From: Myxococcota bacterium
Lineage (GTDB): Bacteria > Myxococcota_A > UBA9160 > UBA6930
Direction of reading: 5' to 3'
DNA length: 64,000 nt
Assembly: GCA_028277885.1 (NCBI GenBank)
Contig: JANQFK010000019.1
Coordinates: 1 to 64,000, forward strand
Every line of letters begins with the position of its first letter. The first letter of the stretch is position 1. Shown here in pieces: positions 24,298-36,007 of this stretch. The position numbers were made by a program, and so were the translations under genes. The notes beneath the pieces were generated by a model. It searched no databases. It was not told the DNA's origin and saw nothing but the letters and a program-made list of their open reading frames with translations.

Positions 24298-26184
24298 GTG
24301 ACCGGGAAGGCGGCGCAGCGGGCGGGGCAGCGGAGGGGCCGGATCTCCGGGCTCGGCGTGATCCTGGCCGTGGTGCTCGCCCTGCTCCCGGCGCTGGCGG
24401 CCCCGGCCCAGCCCGAGGCCGCCCCGCCCGCCGCGCCCGCCGACGGGGCCGCGTCCGCGGAGCCCACCGCCGGTGCCGAGGCCCGGCCCGAGCCGGTTCC
24501 CGCGTCGCGCGCCCTGGAGGAGGCCTGGCACGGCCGCCGGCAGCTCGACCAGCGGGTCGACGCCCTGCGCCAGGCCGGCTTCGCCCACGGCATCCGCAGC
24601 CTCGACGCGGCGGCGCGCAGCCTGCTCCTCGACCGCGAAGCCGGCGACCCCTTCGCGCGCGCCCGGGCCGCCGCGAGCCTCGCGCCGGACCTCCCCGACG
24701 CGCGCTTCGCACTGGCCCGCGCCCACTGGAGCGAGCGCCGCGCGCCGGCGGACGCCGCCTCCGAGGTGCGCGCCGCCCTCGGTGCACTGGGGCGGCACCT
24801 CGAGGCGTCGCTCTGGTTCGACGCCGCCTGGCTCCACGCGCTCTCCCGCGCCGCCGCCTGGGCGGGCGCGCTCTTCCTGCTGGTCGCCGCCCTCGTCAGC
24901 GCTCCCGGGGCGGCGCGCCAGACCGCCGCCGCGTTCCCCGGCGGCATCCCGCTGGTCTCGGGCTTCGCCTGGGTGGCGGCCGTCGTGAGCCTGCCCGTGG
25001 CCCTCGGGGAGGGCTGGGCGGGCGTGGTGCTCGGGGCGTCGGCGATCGCCTTCGCCTACGGGACCCTCTCCCTGCGCATCGCCGCCGCCGCCGCCGCCGG
25101 GCTGCTGCTGCTGGGCCTGCATCCCCTGGCGGACCGCGCCGGCCGGGCCCTCGCGACCCTGGCCGCCGACCCCGTCGCCGAGGCCGCCTGGCGGGCGGAG
25201 CGCGACCTCGCCACGCCCCTCGAGATCGCCCGCCTCGAGCGCGCCGGCGACGGCCATCCCCTGGCGGCCCGAGCCCTCGCCCTCCACGCCCGGCGCGAGG
25301 GCCGGCTCGAGGAGGCGGACCGCCGCTTCGGCGCGCTCCTCGCCGGCAGCGACCCGAGCCCGGGGCTGCTCCACAACCTCGCCAACGTCCGCCTCGGCCA
25401 GGGGCGCGACGCCGAGGCGATCTCGCTCTACGAGCGCGCCCTCGCGCTGCGGCCCGAGGCCGCCACCTACTGGAACCTCTCCCAGGCCTACGGGCGCTCC
25501 ATCCGCATCGACGAGCAGGACGACGCGCTGCGCGCCGCCCAGGCGATCGACGCGACCTTCGTGAAGGAGCTCACCGCCGCGGCCGGCGCTACCGGCTACG
25601 CCGCGGTGCTCGACCTGCCCCTCGACCCGGACACCGTGCGGGCCGCCCTCGGCGCCGCGACGCCGGCCTCCGCGGACGGCCGCGCACTGCGCCGGCCCTG
25701 GGCGCCGGGGCGTCTCGGCGCCAGCCTCGTCGAGGCGGCCGCGGGCTTCGGCGGCGTCGCCGCGCTCGCCGTCCTGCTCGGCCTCTGGCTGCGCTCGCGC
25801 CCCTCGGCCTCGGCCGACGAGGACGTCTACCTCGGCATCGCCCGGGCGCTCCAGGGCGGCGAGGCCGCGGACCCCGCCGCGCGGCGTGCGCGGCTCAGCG
25901 CGTTGCGCGACCGCCGGGCGCGCCACGACCGCGTCGCGCGCTGGGTCTCGGTGGTCGTGCCCGGTGCGGCGGGCATCCTGGGCCGCCACGCCTTCCTCGG
26001 GCTCGCGGCCTCGGGCAGCTTCGCCGCCGCCCTGGCCGGCTGGCTGTCCCGCGAGGGGCCGGTGCCCGACCCCCTCGCCGGCGGGGAGACCGGCGCCTTC
26101 GCGCTCGGCGCCGCCATGGTGCTGGCCGCCGTCGCCTACGCGGCGGTCACCGGGCTCAGCCTGGTCCTGCGGGAGCGGTCGTGA
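24298..26184 (+). CDS. TPR-containing membrane protein
   Basis: 628 residues. A signal-anchor-like helix (about 15-35) and an Ala/Pro-rich stretch are followed by helical repeats, a cluster of hydrophobic helices (about 185-280), a TPR-like region (ARALALHARREGRLEEADRR, then LHNLANVRLGQGRDAEAISL, about 310-400) and more transmembrane helices at the end. The architecture suggests an envelope scaffold with a repeat domain between membrane parts. No family is recognised. GTG start with GGGGGGAAG just upstream. The next gene overlaps by GTGA, so the two likely act together. Confidence 0.65.
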   Translation: MTGKAAQRAGQRRGRISGLGVILAVVLALLPALAAPAQPEAAPPAAPADGAASAEPTAGAEARPEPVPASRALEEAWHGRRQLDQRVDALRQAGFAHGIRSLDAAARSLLLDREAGDPFARARAAASLAPDLPDARFALARAHWSERRAPADAASEVRAALGALGRHLEASLWFDAAWLHALSRAAAWAGALFLLVAALVSAPGAARQTAAAFPGGIPLVSGFAWVAAVVSLPVALGEGWAGVVLGASAIAFAYGTLSLRIAAAAAAGLLLLGLHPLADRAGRALATLAADPVAEAAWRAERDLATPLEIARLERAGDGHPLAARALALHARREGRLEEADRRFGALLAGSDPSPGLLHNLANVRLGQGRDAEAISLYERALALRPEAATYWNLSQAYGRSIRIDEQDDALRAAQAIDATFVKELTAAAGATGYAAVLDLPLDPDTVRAALGAATPASADGRALRRPWAPGRLGASLVEAAAGFGGVAALAVLLGLWLRSRPSASADEDVYLGIARALQGGEAADPAARRARLSALRDRRARHDRVARWVSVVVPGAAGILGRHAFLGLAASGSFAAALAGWLSREGPVPDPLAGGETGAFALGAAMVLAAVAYAAVTGLSLVLRERS

Positions 26185-27326
26185 GCGTGGCGCTGCACGG
26201 GAACCTGCGCGACTTCGGGATCGGCGAGGTCTTCCAGCTGATCGGCCAGCAGCGCAAGACCGGCGTGCTCGAGATCGAGGGCGAGGGCGAGCCCATCGCG
26301 GTGGTGTTCGACGAGGGCTCGGTGGTGTCGGCGGCCGCGGCGGCGGCGGGCGAGCACGGCGCCCTCGGCGACTTCCTGGTGCGCTCGGAGATCCTCTCCG
26401 CCGAGCAGCTGGTGGCGATCGAGGGCGAGGCCGCCACGAGCGAGCTGCCCTTCCCGCGCCTGCTGGTGCGCCGCACCGACCTGAGCGCCGAGGAGGTCCA
26501 GCGCACCGAGGACCTGCTCACCCAGGAGACGATCTTCACGCTGCTGCGGCTGCGCGACGGCTCGTTCCACTTTCGCCCCCAGACCGTCCAGCACTCCCGC
26601 GAGGGCGCCCGGCTCCTGCCCGCCGAGGAGATCCTGATGGACGGGCTGCGCATGCTCGACGAGTGGCGCACCCTCGACGCCGACGCGACCCGTGAGGACG
26701 CGGTGTTCCGCCGTTGCGGCCGCTTCGAGAACTACGAGGAGTGGGCCAAGAACGAGTCCCCGGAGAAGCTCGCTGCCGCCGAGCGCATCTTCATCTCCGT
26801 GGACGGCCGCGAGACCGTGCGGCGCATCATCGACCTCGGGCGCACCGGAACCTTCGAGGGCGCGCGCATCCTCACCGCCCTGCGCCGCTCCGGCGTGATC
26901 GAGCCCGTGGACCCGGCGAGCCTGCCCCGGCTGCGGCGCCGACCGCGGGCGGCCTCGGAGCTGCTGCTCGGCGCCCTGGGACGCCTCGGCGCCGCGGCGC
27001 CCTTCGGCGTCCTCGCGCTGTGGGCCTGGCTGGCCCTCGTCCCCGGTGCCGCGCCGCCGGAGAGCGGGCGCTTCGAGGTTCCCCGGGACGCCCTGGCCGC
27101 GGCCCGGGCGTCCCTGGCCACCGAGCGCATCCGCAACCTCGCCGAGGCCCACCGCTTCGCCACCGGCGCCTGGCCCCGGGACCTCCGGGACCTCGCGAAC
27201 GGCGGCTGGCTCGGGGAGGACGCGTTGGCAGCCGCCGACTCCGATCCTTACTATTTCGCCGAGGGCGAGGGAGGGGTCCTGGTCCTCGCACCCGTCCTCG
27301 CTCCGGTACGCTCCCCGGTACGCTGA
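26181..27326 (+). CDS. DUF4388 protein with C-terminal TM and pilin-like tail
   Basis: 381 residues. DUF4388/PATAN domain at the N-terminus (LHGNLRDFGIGEVFQLIGQQ, about 1-110), a second helical region with winged-helix-like segments (about 110-255), one transmembrane helix (about 267-290, LGRLGAAAPFGVLALWAWLA), then an outer segment whose RIRNLAEAHRFATGAWPRDL motif and Tyr/Phe-rich end (DPYYFAEGEGG) resemble the mature part of type II secretion pseudopilins. The arrangement would link a cytoplasmic regulatory domain to a periplasmic pilin-like tail. GTG at 26181 overlaps the TPR gene by four bases. Confidence 0.7.
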   Translation: MSVALHGNLRDFGIGEVFQLIGQQRKTGVLEIEGEGEPIAVVFDEGSVVSAAAAAAGEHGALGDFLVRSEILSAEQLVAIEGEAATSELPFPRLLVRRTDLSAEEVQRTEDLLTQETIFTLLRLRDGSFHFRPQTVQHSREGARLLPAEEILMDGLRMLDEWRTLDADATREDAVFRRCGRFENYEEWAKNESPEKLAAAERIFISVDGRETVRRIIDLGRTGTFEGARILTALRRSGVIEPVDPASLPRLRRRPRAASELLLGALGRLGAAAPFGVLALWAWLALVPGAAPPESGRFEVPRDALAAARASLATERIRNLAEAHRFATGAWPRDLRDLANGGWLGEDALAAADSDPYYFAEGEGGVLVLAPVLAPVRSPVR

Positions 27327-27378
27327 GTGGCCGAGCGCCGGCCCCAGGACGCCCGTCCAGCGACCCGATCCCACAGCC

Positions 27379-27385
27379 GAGGTGA
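27379..27385 (+). promoter_or_regulatory. Ribosome binding site for a CTG start (phoH)
   Basis: GAGGTGA lies 3 bases before CTG at 27389. The in-frame TGA at 27383 overlaps this site, so translation cannot begin further upstream. This site decides the phoH start. Confidence 0.6.
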
Positions 27386-27388
27386 GCC

Positions 27389-28435
27389 CTGGCCCGAAAC
27401 GAAGCCAGCACCCGCCAGACCCTGATCTTCGACGACAACCAGACCGCGGCGGAGCTCTACGGCGAGCGGGAGCGCACGCTTCGGGTGCTGGAGCAGGAGC
27501 TGGGCATCGACGCCCGCGCCCGGGGCAACGAGGTGCGGCTGATCGGCGCCGAGCCCAAGGTGCGGCTGGGCCGCAAGGTGCTCGAGGAGCTCTACGGCCA
27601 GATCCGCCAGGGCACCACGGTGCGCGCCCGGGACGTGCGGGCCGCGGTGCAGATGCTCGAGCGGCGCCCCGAGACCCGCCTCGGCGAGGTGTACGAGGAC
27701 GTGCTCTCGGGCGTCGGCGGGCGCCGCAGCATCACGGCCAAGAACCTCTCCCAGCGGCGCTACGTCGAGCTCATGCGCACCTGCGACGTGGTCTTCTCCG
27801 TGGGGCCCGCCGGGACGGGCAAGACCTACCTCGCCATGGCGATGGCGATCGCGGCGCTGAACCGCCACGAGGTGTCGCGGGTGATCCTGACCCGGCCGGC
27901 GGTGGAGGCGGGCGAGAAGCTCGGCTTCCTGCCCGGCACCATGGCGGAGAAGGTGAACCCCTACCTGCGCCCCCTCTACGACGCGCTCCACGACATGATG
28001 GACTTCGACAAGGCGGCGCGGCTGATGGAGCGCGACGTCATCGAGGTGGCACCGCTGGCCTTCATGCGCGGCCGCACCCTGAACGACGCCTTCGTGATCC
28101 TCGACGAGGCCCAGAACACCACGCCCGAGCAGATGAAGATGTTCGTGACGCGGCTCGGCTACGACTCCAAGGCCGTCATCACCGGCGACGTCACCCAGGT
28201 GGACCTGCCCTCGGACCAGCGCAGCGGGCTCGTGGACGCCATCGAGATCCTCGAGGGCGTGGAGGGCATCGGCTTCATGCGCTTCAGCGAGGCCGACGTG
28301 GTGCGCCATCGCCTGGTGCAGTCGATCATCCGCGCCTACGACGCCCGGGAGCGCCGCGGACCCGGCGGCGGGCGCGGCGGCTCGGGCAACGGCTCGGACC
28401 GCCCCTCGGGCGACGGCGGCGACGGCCCGGAATGA
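27389..28435 (+). CDS. ybeZ: PhoH family ATPase (YbeZ)
   Basis: P-loop ATPase of the PhoH/YbeZ family, linked to RNA metabolism with YbeY. Walker A is GPAGTGKTYLAMA, and Walker B is FVILDEAQNTTPEQMKM. The family N-terminal domain begins around TLIFDDNQTAAELYG, which lies upstream of the first canonical start (GTG at 27485). Between there and an in-frame TGA at 27383 no ATG, GTG or TTG exists, so CTG at 27389 with its own ribosome binding site is the best start, giving 348 residues. Overlaps ybeY by ATGA. Confidence 0.9.
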   Translation: MARNEASTRQTLIFDDNQTAAELYGERERTLRVLEQELGIDARARGNEVRLIGAEPKVRLGRKVLEELYGQIRQGTTVRARDVRAAVQMLERRPETRLGEVYEDVLSGVGGRRSITAKNLSQRRYVELMRTCDVVFSVGPAGTGKTYLAMAMAIAALNRHEVSRVILTRPAVEAGEKLGFLPGTMAEKVNPYLRPLYDALHDMMDFDKAARLMERDVIEVAPLAFMRGRTLNDAFVILDEAQNTTPEQMKMFVTRLGYDSKAVITGDVTQVDLPSDQRSGLVDAIEILEGVEGIGFMRFSEADVVRHRLVQSIIRAYDARERRGPGGGRGGSGNGSDRPSGDGGDGPE

Positions 28436-28875
28436 CGGTCCGCCTGGCCGCTCCGCCCCCGGGTGGCGGCCTGCCGACGCTCGACCTGGACCGCCTGGCG
28501 GAGCGCGCCCAGGCCCTGCTGGGCGCCGTGGGGCGCCCGGACGCCGAGCTCTCCCTGCGCCTCGCCGACGACGCGGAGATGGCCGAGCTGAACGGGAGCT
28601 GGCGCGGCCGGCCCCGGCCCACGGACGTGCTCTCGTTCTCGCTGGTCGAGGGCGAGCACGCCGACCACCGCGGCGCGCTGCTGGGCGACGTGGTGATCGG
28701 GCTCGCGGTGGCGGACCGCCAGGCCGGCGAGGCCGGCCACTCCCTCGAGGACGAGCTCGACCGGCTGCTGATCCACGGCCTGCTGCACCTGCTGGGCCAC
28801 GACCACGAGCAGGCCGAGGAGGCCCGCGCGATGCGCCGGGAGGAGGAGCGGCTCCGCGAGGCCCTGGGCGCGTGA
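28432..28875 (+). CDS. ybeY: Endoribonuclease YbeY
   Basis: 147-residue zinc-dependent single-strand endoribonuclease for 16S rRNA 3' maturation and ribosome quality control. The metal motif H-x3-H-x5-H is present in HGLLHLLGHDH. GSWRGRPRPTDVLSFS and LLGDVVIGLAVA are also typical. ATG overlaps the phoH stop as ATGA, and the stop overlaps the lnt GTG as GTGA. phoH-ybeY-lnt is a conserved order, though a corC-like gene that commonly intervenes is absent. Confidence 0.95.
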   Translation: MTVRLAAPPPGGGLPTLDLDRLAERAQALLGAVGRPDAELSLRLADDAEMAELNGSWRGRPRPTDVLSFSLVEGEHADHRGALLGDVVIGLAVADRQAGEAGHSLEDELDRLLIHGLLHLLGHDHEQAEEARAMRREEERLREALGA

Positions 28876-30545
28876 GCCGGCGCCGGCGCACGCTCCTCGC
28901 CGCCCTGTACGCGGTGGCGAGCTTCTTCGCCTTCCCCCAGGCCATGGGCCAGGGCTCCATCGACCTCGGCGTCGTGCTGGCGCCCGCGGTGCCCCTGCTG
29001 CTGCTGCTCGTGCTGCGCCAGCTCCCGCCGCGCCGCGCCGCCGGCGTCGCCTTCGCGACGGGGCTCGCCGGCCACGCCGCGGTCCTGCACTGGATCTACG
29101 TCGTCACCGTCGTGTACGGCAACGGCGCGCCGCCGGTGGGCGTGGCCGCGGTGCTGCTCCTCGCCGCCTTCGTGGCCGCCTTCACCGCCCTGTTCGGCGC
29201 CGGCTTCGGCTGGCTCGCCGCGCGCGACCTCGACTCGCCGCTGCCCGTGGCGATGTGGTGGACCGCCGTGGACCACCTGCGCAGCTTCGCGTTCACGGGC
29301 TTCCCCTGGGCGACCCTCGGCTACGCGTGGCACGGCAACGCCGCGGTGCGGGCCTTCGCGCCCTTCACCGGCGTCTACGGCCTCTCCTTCGCCGCGGTGC
29401 TGACCGCGGCCGCCGCCTTCGAGATGCGGCGCGGGCGCCCGCGCCGCGCCGCACTGGCCGCCGCCGCCGTGGCGGCGATCCACGGCGTCGGGCTCGGCCT
29501 CGCCGCCGGCGACGCCGCGCCCGCGGCGCCCTCGCTCCGCGTCGCCGTGCTCCAGGGCAACATCGAGCAGGGCGTGAAGTGGGATCCGACCTGGGCGGAG
29601 CGGACCTGGGAGATCTACGCCTCCCTCACCGCGGCGGCCGCGGCGCGGGGCGCCGAGGTGGTGGTGTGGCCCGAGACCGCCGTCCCCGGCTCGCCGGACG
29701 CGAGCCTCGACCTGCGCGAGCGCCTGGCCGAGCTGGCCCGCCGCCACCGGCTCACCCTGGTGGTCGGGGCCGTGGGGATCGACGGGTTCGACGCCGTCGC
29801 GCGCCGCCCCCGCGGCACGGTCCGGTACTACGACAGCGCCTACGTGATCTCGCCCGCCGGCGAGTTCCTGGACCGCTACGACAAGACCCAGCTGGTGCCC
29901 TTCGGCGAGTACGTGCCGCTGCGCGCCCTCCTGGGCCGCTTCGTGAAGGCGCTCGCCACCGGCGTCACGAGCGGCGACGTGAGCCCCGGCCCCGAGCCGC
30001 GCGCCGTCGCGCTGCCAGACACGCTCGACGTGGAGGACGGCCGCCGCGTGTCCGTGGGCGTCCCGATCTGCTATGAACTCATCTTTCCGGACCTGGTGCG
30101 TCGGTTCGTCCGCGCCCGGGAAGGCCCGGGCGGAGAGCGGCGGGACGGAGCCCGCGTGCTCTTCGGCGTGACGAACGACGCCTGGTACGGGCGAACGGGG
30201 GCGCCCTACCAGTTCCTCGTGATGACGGCTCTGCGGTCGGCGGAGACGCGCACCTGGACGGCGCGGGCCGCCAACACCGGGGTCTCGGCCTTCATCGACG
30301 AGCGGGGTCGGGTCCAGGAGAGGACGCGGATCTTCGAGCGGGACTTCCTGGTCCGGGACGTTCCGCTGCGACCCCCCGACGAGCGAGGAACCTTCTACGT
30401 GCGCCACGGCGACCGCTTCGCACAGGCCTGCTGGCTCGGCATCGCCGTCGTCGCCGCGCACGGCGCGCGGCGCTCCCGCAAGAGGCGGCCGGCCGCCAAT
30501 CCGCCCGGCGTGCCCCACGCGCCGGAAGAGCCCATCCCGTCATGA
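28872..30545 (+). CDS. lnt: Apolipoprotein N-acyltransferase
   Basis: 557 residues. Inner-membrane enzyme that adds the third acyl chain to the lipoprotein N-terminal Cys. About six to seven N-terminal transmembrane helices (to about residue 215) precede a periplasmic nitrilase domain, and a final helix follows. The catalytic triad is readable: Glu268 in VWPETAVPG, Lys338 in YDKTQLVPFGEYVP and Cys400 in PICYELIFPDL. GTG start at 28872. It overlaps prfB by ATGA. It supplies mature lipoproteins for the LolC/LolD genes just downstream. Confidence 0.95.
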   Translation: MSRRRRTLLAALYAVASFFAFPQAMGQGSIDLGVVLAPAVPLLLLLVLRQLPPRRAAGVAFATGLAGHAAVLHWIYVVTVVYGNGAPPVGVAAVLLLAAFVAAFTALFGAGFGWLAARDLDSPLPVAMWWTAVDHLRSFAFTGFPWATLGYAWHGNAAVRAFAPFTGVYGLSFAAVLTAAAAFEMRRGRPRRAALAAAAVAAIHGVGLGLAAGDAAPAAPSLRVAVLQGNIEQGVKWDPTWAERTWEIYASLTAAAAARGAEVVVWPETAVPGSPDASLDLRERLAELARRHRLTLVVGAVGIDGFDAVARRPRGTVRYYDSAYVISPAGEFLDRYDKTQLVPFGEYVPLRALLGRFVKALATGVTSGDVSPGPEPRAVALPDTLDVEDGRRVSVGVPICYELIFPDLVRRFVRAREGPGGERRDGARVLFGVTNDAWYGRTGAPYQFLVMTALRSAETRTWTARAANTGVSAFIDERGRVQERTRIFERDFLVRDVPLRPPDERGTFYVRHGDRFAQACWLGIAVVAAHGARRSRKRRPAANPPGVPHAPEEPIPS

Positions 30546-31684
30546 GCGAGAACGAGAGCGCCCCGAGCCTCGACCCGACCGAGCTCGCCGAGCGGCTGCG
30601 CAGCCTGCGCGGACGCTTCGACGAGTTCCGGGGGCGTCTTTGACGAGGCCGGTCTGCGAGAGCGGGCGGGCCGGCTCGAGGAGGAGTCGGCCCGGCCGGA
30701 CCTGTGGAACGACCGGGAGAAGGCCGAGCGCGTCCTCCGGGAGAAGCGCTCGGTAGAGCGCGAGCTCGAGGCCGTCACCGGCCTCGCCGAGGCGGTGGAG
30801 GAGGCCGAGGTGCTGCTCGAGCTGGCCTCGGAGGAGGGCGACGCCGCGGCCCTGGGCGAGGCGGGCGCCGGCATCGAGGCGGCCGAGGGGCGGCTCGCCG
30901 AAGCCGAGCTGCGGCGCCTGCTGGGCGGCGAGCACGACGCCTCCACCGCCATCGTGTCGATCAACCCCGGCGCCGGCGGCACCGACGCCGCGGACTGGGC
31001 CCAGATCCTGCTGCGGATGTACCTGCGCTGGGCCGAGCGGCGCGGCTTCAAGACCGAGATCCTCGACATCCAGGAGGCCGAGGAGGCGGGCCTGCGCAGC
31101 GTGACCTTCACCGTGGCGGGGGACTACGCCTACGGCTACCTCAAGACCGAGGAGGGGGTCCACCGGCTCGTGCGCATCTCGCCCTTCGACGCCCAGTCGC
31201 GCCGCCACACCGCCTTCGCGAGCGTTTCCGTGTACCCGGAGATCGACGACGACATCGACGTGGAGGTCGAGGACAAGGACCTGCGCGTGGACACCTACCG
31301 CGCCAGCGGCGCCGGCGGCCAGCACGTGAACAAGACCGACTCGGCGGTGCGCATGACCCACCTGCCCACCGGCATCGTGGTGCAGTGCCAGAGCGAGCGC
31401 TCCCAGCACAAGAACCGCGCCCAGGCCATGAAGGTGCTGCGCGCTCGGCTCTACGAGCACGCCCGCCGCGAGCACGAGGCGAAGGTGGCCGCGCTCTCGG
31501 GAGAGAAGCGCGAGATCGGATTCGGCAGCCAGATTCGCTCCTACACCCTGCACCCGGCCCAGCGGGTGAAGGACCACCGCACCTCCACCGAGATGGGCAA
31601 CACCGACGCCGTGCTCGACGGCGACATCGACCGCTTCATCCGCGCCACGCTGCTCCACCAGGCCGGCGCGCCGGGAGCCGCCGC

Positions 31685-31688
<4 letters not shown>
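30542..31688 (+). CDS. prfB: Peptide chain release factor 2 (programmed +1 frameshift)
   Basis: Release factor for UGA and UAA. The coding sequence is split: codons from ATG 30542 reach CTT at 30638-30640, then an in-frame TGA at 30641-30643; reading resumes in the +1 frame at GAC 30642. The product is 381 residues. The stop-recognition tripeptide SPF is in RISPFDAQSRRH and the catalytic GGQ in ASGAGGQHVNKTDSAVR. This is the classic autoregulated RF2 arrangement, so the short first frame should not be called a separate gene. ATGA overlaps link it to lnt and lysS. Confidence 0.96.
30630..30644 (+). promoter_or_regulatory. prfB +1 frameshift site
   Basis: GGGGG, then CGT, then CTT TGA C: the internal Shine-Dalgarno-like run is three bases before the CTT slippery codon, the same spacing as in E. 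coli (GGGGG TAT CTT TGA C). When RF2 is scarce, the ribosome pauses at TGA and slips forward one base. Confidence 0.93.
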
Positions 31689-33162
<1,474 letters not shown>

Positions 33163-33166
<4 letters not shown>

Positions 33167-35148
33167 CGGCGGCCGCCAGCATCTGGGACCTGCTCACCAC
33201 CGCGGGCGGCACCTTCGCGCTGAGCTTCATCGTCGCCATCGCCCTGGGCATCAGCGCGATGACGCTGATCTTCCTGGGCTCGGCGGTGGTGGTGCTGGAG
33301 CGCTTCGCCCGGGCCACGCGCAGCCTCGGCCGCGTGATCCTCGTCTCCCTGGTGTGGGCCGCGATCCTGGGCGTGCTCGGCGTGGGCTCCCTGCGCCCGG
33401 AGCTCCAGGCGGCGGGCTGGGGGGAGTGGCTCGCGGCCTGGGCCACCTCGGCGCTGTCCCTCCTCATCGTGATGGCGGTGCTGCAGGTCTTCGTGGGCGT
33501 GCTGCTGCGCCTGGTGAGCCCGGCGGATCTCGCCGCCGGCGCCGCCGTCGTGCTGGGGCTCGGCTACGCGCTGCTCGTGGGGGGCATCGACCGCATCGCC
33601 TACCTGCTCCTCCCCGCCGCCGTCGCCCTGGCCTGCGTGGCCTTCCTGCGCTGGCGCCGCACCCGCACGGGCTCGCTGCCCGGCGACGCCGAGCGCATCG
33701 CGAAGTTCCTGGCCGGCGTGCTGGTGCTGGGGGTGGCGCTGCCCGTGCTGCTGCCGGCTCCCGAGAGCGACGTCAGCCTGGCCGGCGGCTGGGTCCTGAT
33801 GGGCTTCTTCGGGACGATCCTGCTCGGGCTGCTGCCGCTCGCCGCCGTCGGCTTCCTCAGCATGCGGGGCAGCGCCGAGTGGTTCGTCGCCATGCGCTAC
33901 CTGGTGGCGAAGCGGCGCCAGACCTTCATCTCGGTCATCACCCTGATCTGCGTGGCCGGCGTGGCGGCCGGCGTCTGGCTGATCATCACCGTGCTCTCGG
34001 TGATGAACGGCTTCGAGCGCACCTGGCGCGACGAGATCATCGGCAACCGCGCCCACTTCACGGTGCAGAGCCCCTTCGGCCCGATGCAGGACTACGCCTC
34101 GGTGCTCGAGACCCTCGACGGCGTCGAGGGCGTGGTGGGCGCGTCCGCCTACGTCGAGGCCGAGGGCATGGTGCGGGGGCGCCAGGGCGAGATCGTGGGC
34201 GTGCGCGTGCGCGGCATCGACCCGGCGCGCATCGGCTCGGTGACGGACCTGCGCGACGACCTCCAGGCCGGCTCCGAGGGGGCCCTCGAGGACCTCGCCC
34301 CGCGCGCCGTCGAGACCGGCGGCAGCGAGGACCCGGGCATCGTGGTGGGGAGCCAGCTCGCCGCCCTGCTGGGCCTGCGCCTGGGCGACCCGGTGATGCT
34401 GATCTCGCCCTTCGGCGGCCCGCCCACGCCCCTCGGGCCGGCGCCGCGGCTCACCCGGTTCCGGGTCGCGGGCGTGTTCCAGTCGAGCTTCTTCCAGTAC
34501 GACGAGGTCTACACCTACACCAGCCTGAAGGCCGCCCAGGACTTCCGGCGCAGCGGCGACGTGGTGAACGGCATCGAGGTGCGCACCACGGACTTCTACC
34601 GCTCCCAGCGCGTGGCCGCCGACGCCAAGGCGGCCCTCGGCTTCCGCTACTACACCCGCGACTGGAAGGAGTTCTTCCCGGCCTTCTTCCAGGCGCTCAA
34701 GACCGAGCGCGTGATGATGTTCGTGCTGCTCACCATGATCATGGTGGTGGCCGCCTTCGCGATCGTCGTCACCCTGGTGATGATGATCATGGAGAAGTCG
34801 AGCGACATCGCGATCCTGAAGGCCATGGGGGCGACGGACTCCCTCATCGAGCGGGTCTTCGCCATCGAGGGGACGCTGATCGGCGTGCTCGGGACGGCCC
34901 TCGGCGTGGTGGCCGGGGTCGCGGTCACGACCCAGCTCGACTGGGTGCAGGAGCAGATCGAGCTCGTGACCGGGATCGACACCCTCCCGGCCACGGTCTA
35001 CCAGTTCTCGTCCCTCCCCTGGGAGATCCACCTCGGGCAGGTGGCCGTGGTGGTGGGCATCGCGATGATCCTCTCCCTCGGTGCCACCCTGCTTCCCAGC
35101 CGCCACGGCGCGCGCCTCGAGCCCGCCGAGGCGCTCCGCTACGAGTAG
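33163..35148 (+). CDS. lolC: LolC/LolE-like lipoprotein-release permease with N-terminal membrane extension
   Basis: 661 residues. From Met234 it is a normal LolC/E permease: SAEWFVAMRYLVAKRRQTF, a first helix, a periplasmic domain (about 270-510) and three C-terminal helices with EKSSDIAILKAMGATDSLIE. With LolD it extracts outer-membrane lipoproteins for LolA. Residues 1-233 are an added block of about seven hydrophobic helices with no recognised family. The ATG at 33163 overlaps the lysS stop, and without the extension a 690-base gap would remain, so it is probably translated. A start at 33862 would give the usual 428 residues. Confidence 0.85.
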
Positions 35149-35152
35149 GCCG

Positions 35153-35860
<708 letters not shown>

Positions 35861-35890
35861 GGGCATAAAGTGCCGGGCGAGCAGGGCTTC

Positions 35891-35919
35891 TTGCCGGCCG
35901 GGGACCCCCAGAGTAGACT
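35891..35919 (+). promoter_or_regulatory. Promoter of the bamA envelope operon
   Basis: TTGCCG (35891-35896), a 17-base spacer, and TAGACT (35914-35919) form a good sigma-70-like pattern. The leader of about 80 bases contains a small hairpin (35926-35939). The gap from lolD to bamA (35861-36007) holds no gene. Confidence 0.5.
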
Positions 35920-35925
35920 CGCGGA

Positions 35926-35939
35926 GCCCCGAACGGGGC
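35926..35939 (+). other. Leader hairpin upstream of bamA
   Basis: GCCCCG pairs with CGGGGC around a two-base AA turn. It lies within the predicted bamA leader, seven bases after the -10 hexamer, so it would form at the very 5' end of the mRNA and might stabilise it. A tight loop makes the pairing uncertain. Confidence 0.25.
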
Positions 35940-36007
35940 GTCCGCGCCCCGCCACCCCCGGGGCGGCAGACACGAGGCCCGAGGCCCGAACCTGGGGGAG
36001 AGACTCG

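Noticed and set aside
24261..26180. Frame extending the DUF4388 gene upstream to 24261
   Set aside because: It overlaps the TPR gene in another frame and reads as Arg/Gly/Pro-rich noise; the domain starts exactly at GTG 26181.
27389..27485. A frameshift as explanation of the missing phoH start
   Set aside because: The frame carrying TLIFDDNQ is continuous with the rest of the protein and has its own ribosome binding site, so a CTG start is simpler.
30542..30643. Short 33-codon gene, or a nonsense mutation in prfB
   Set aside because: The TGA is the programmed frameshift stop with the correct slippery codon and upstream GGGGG.
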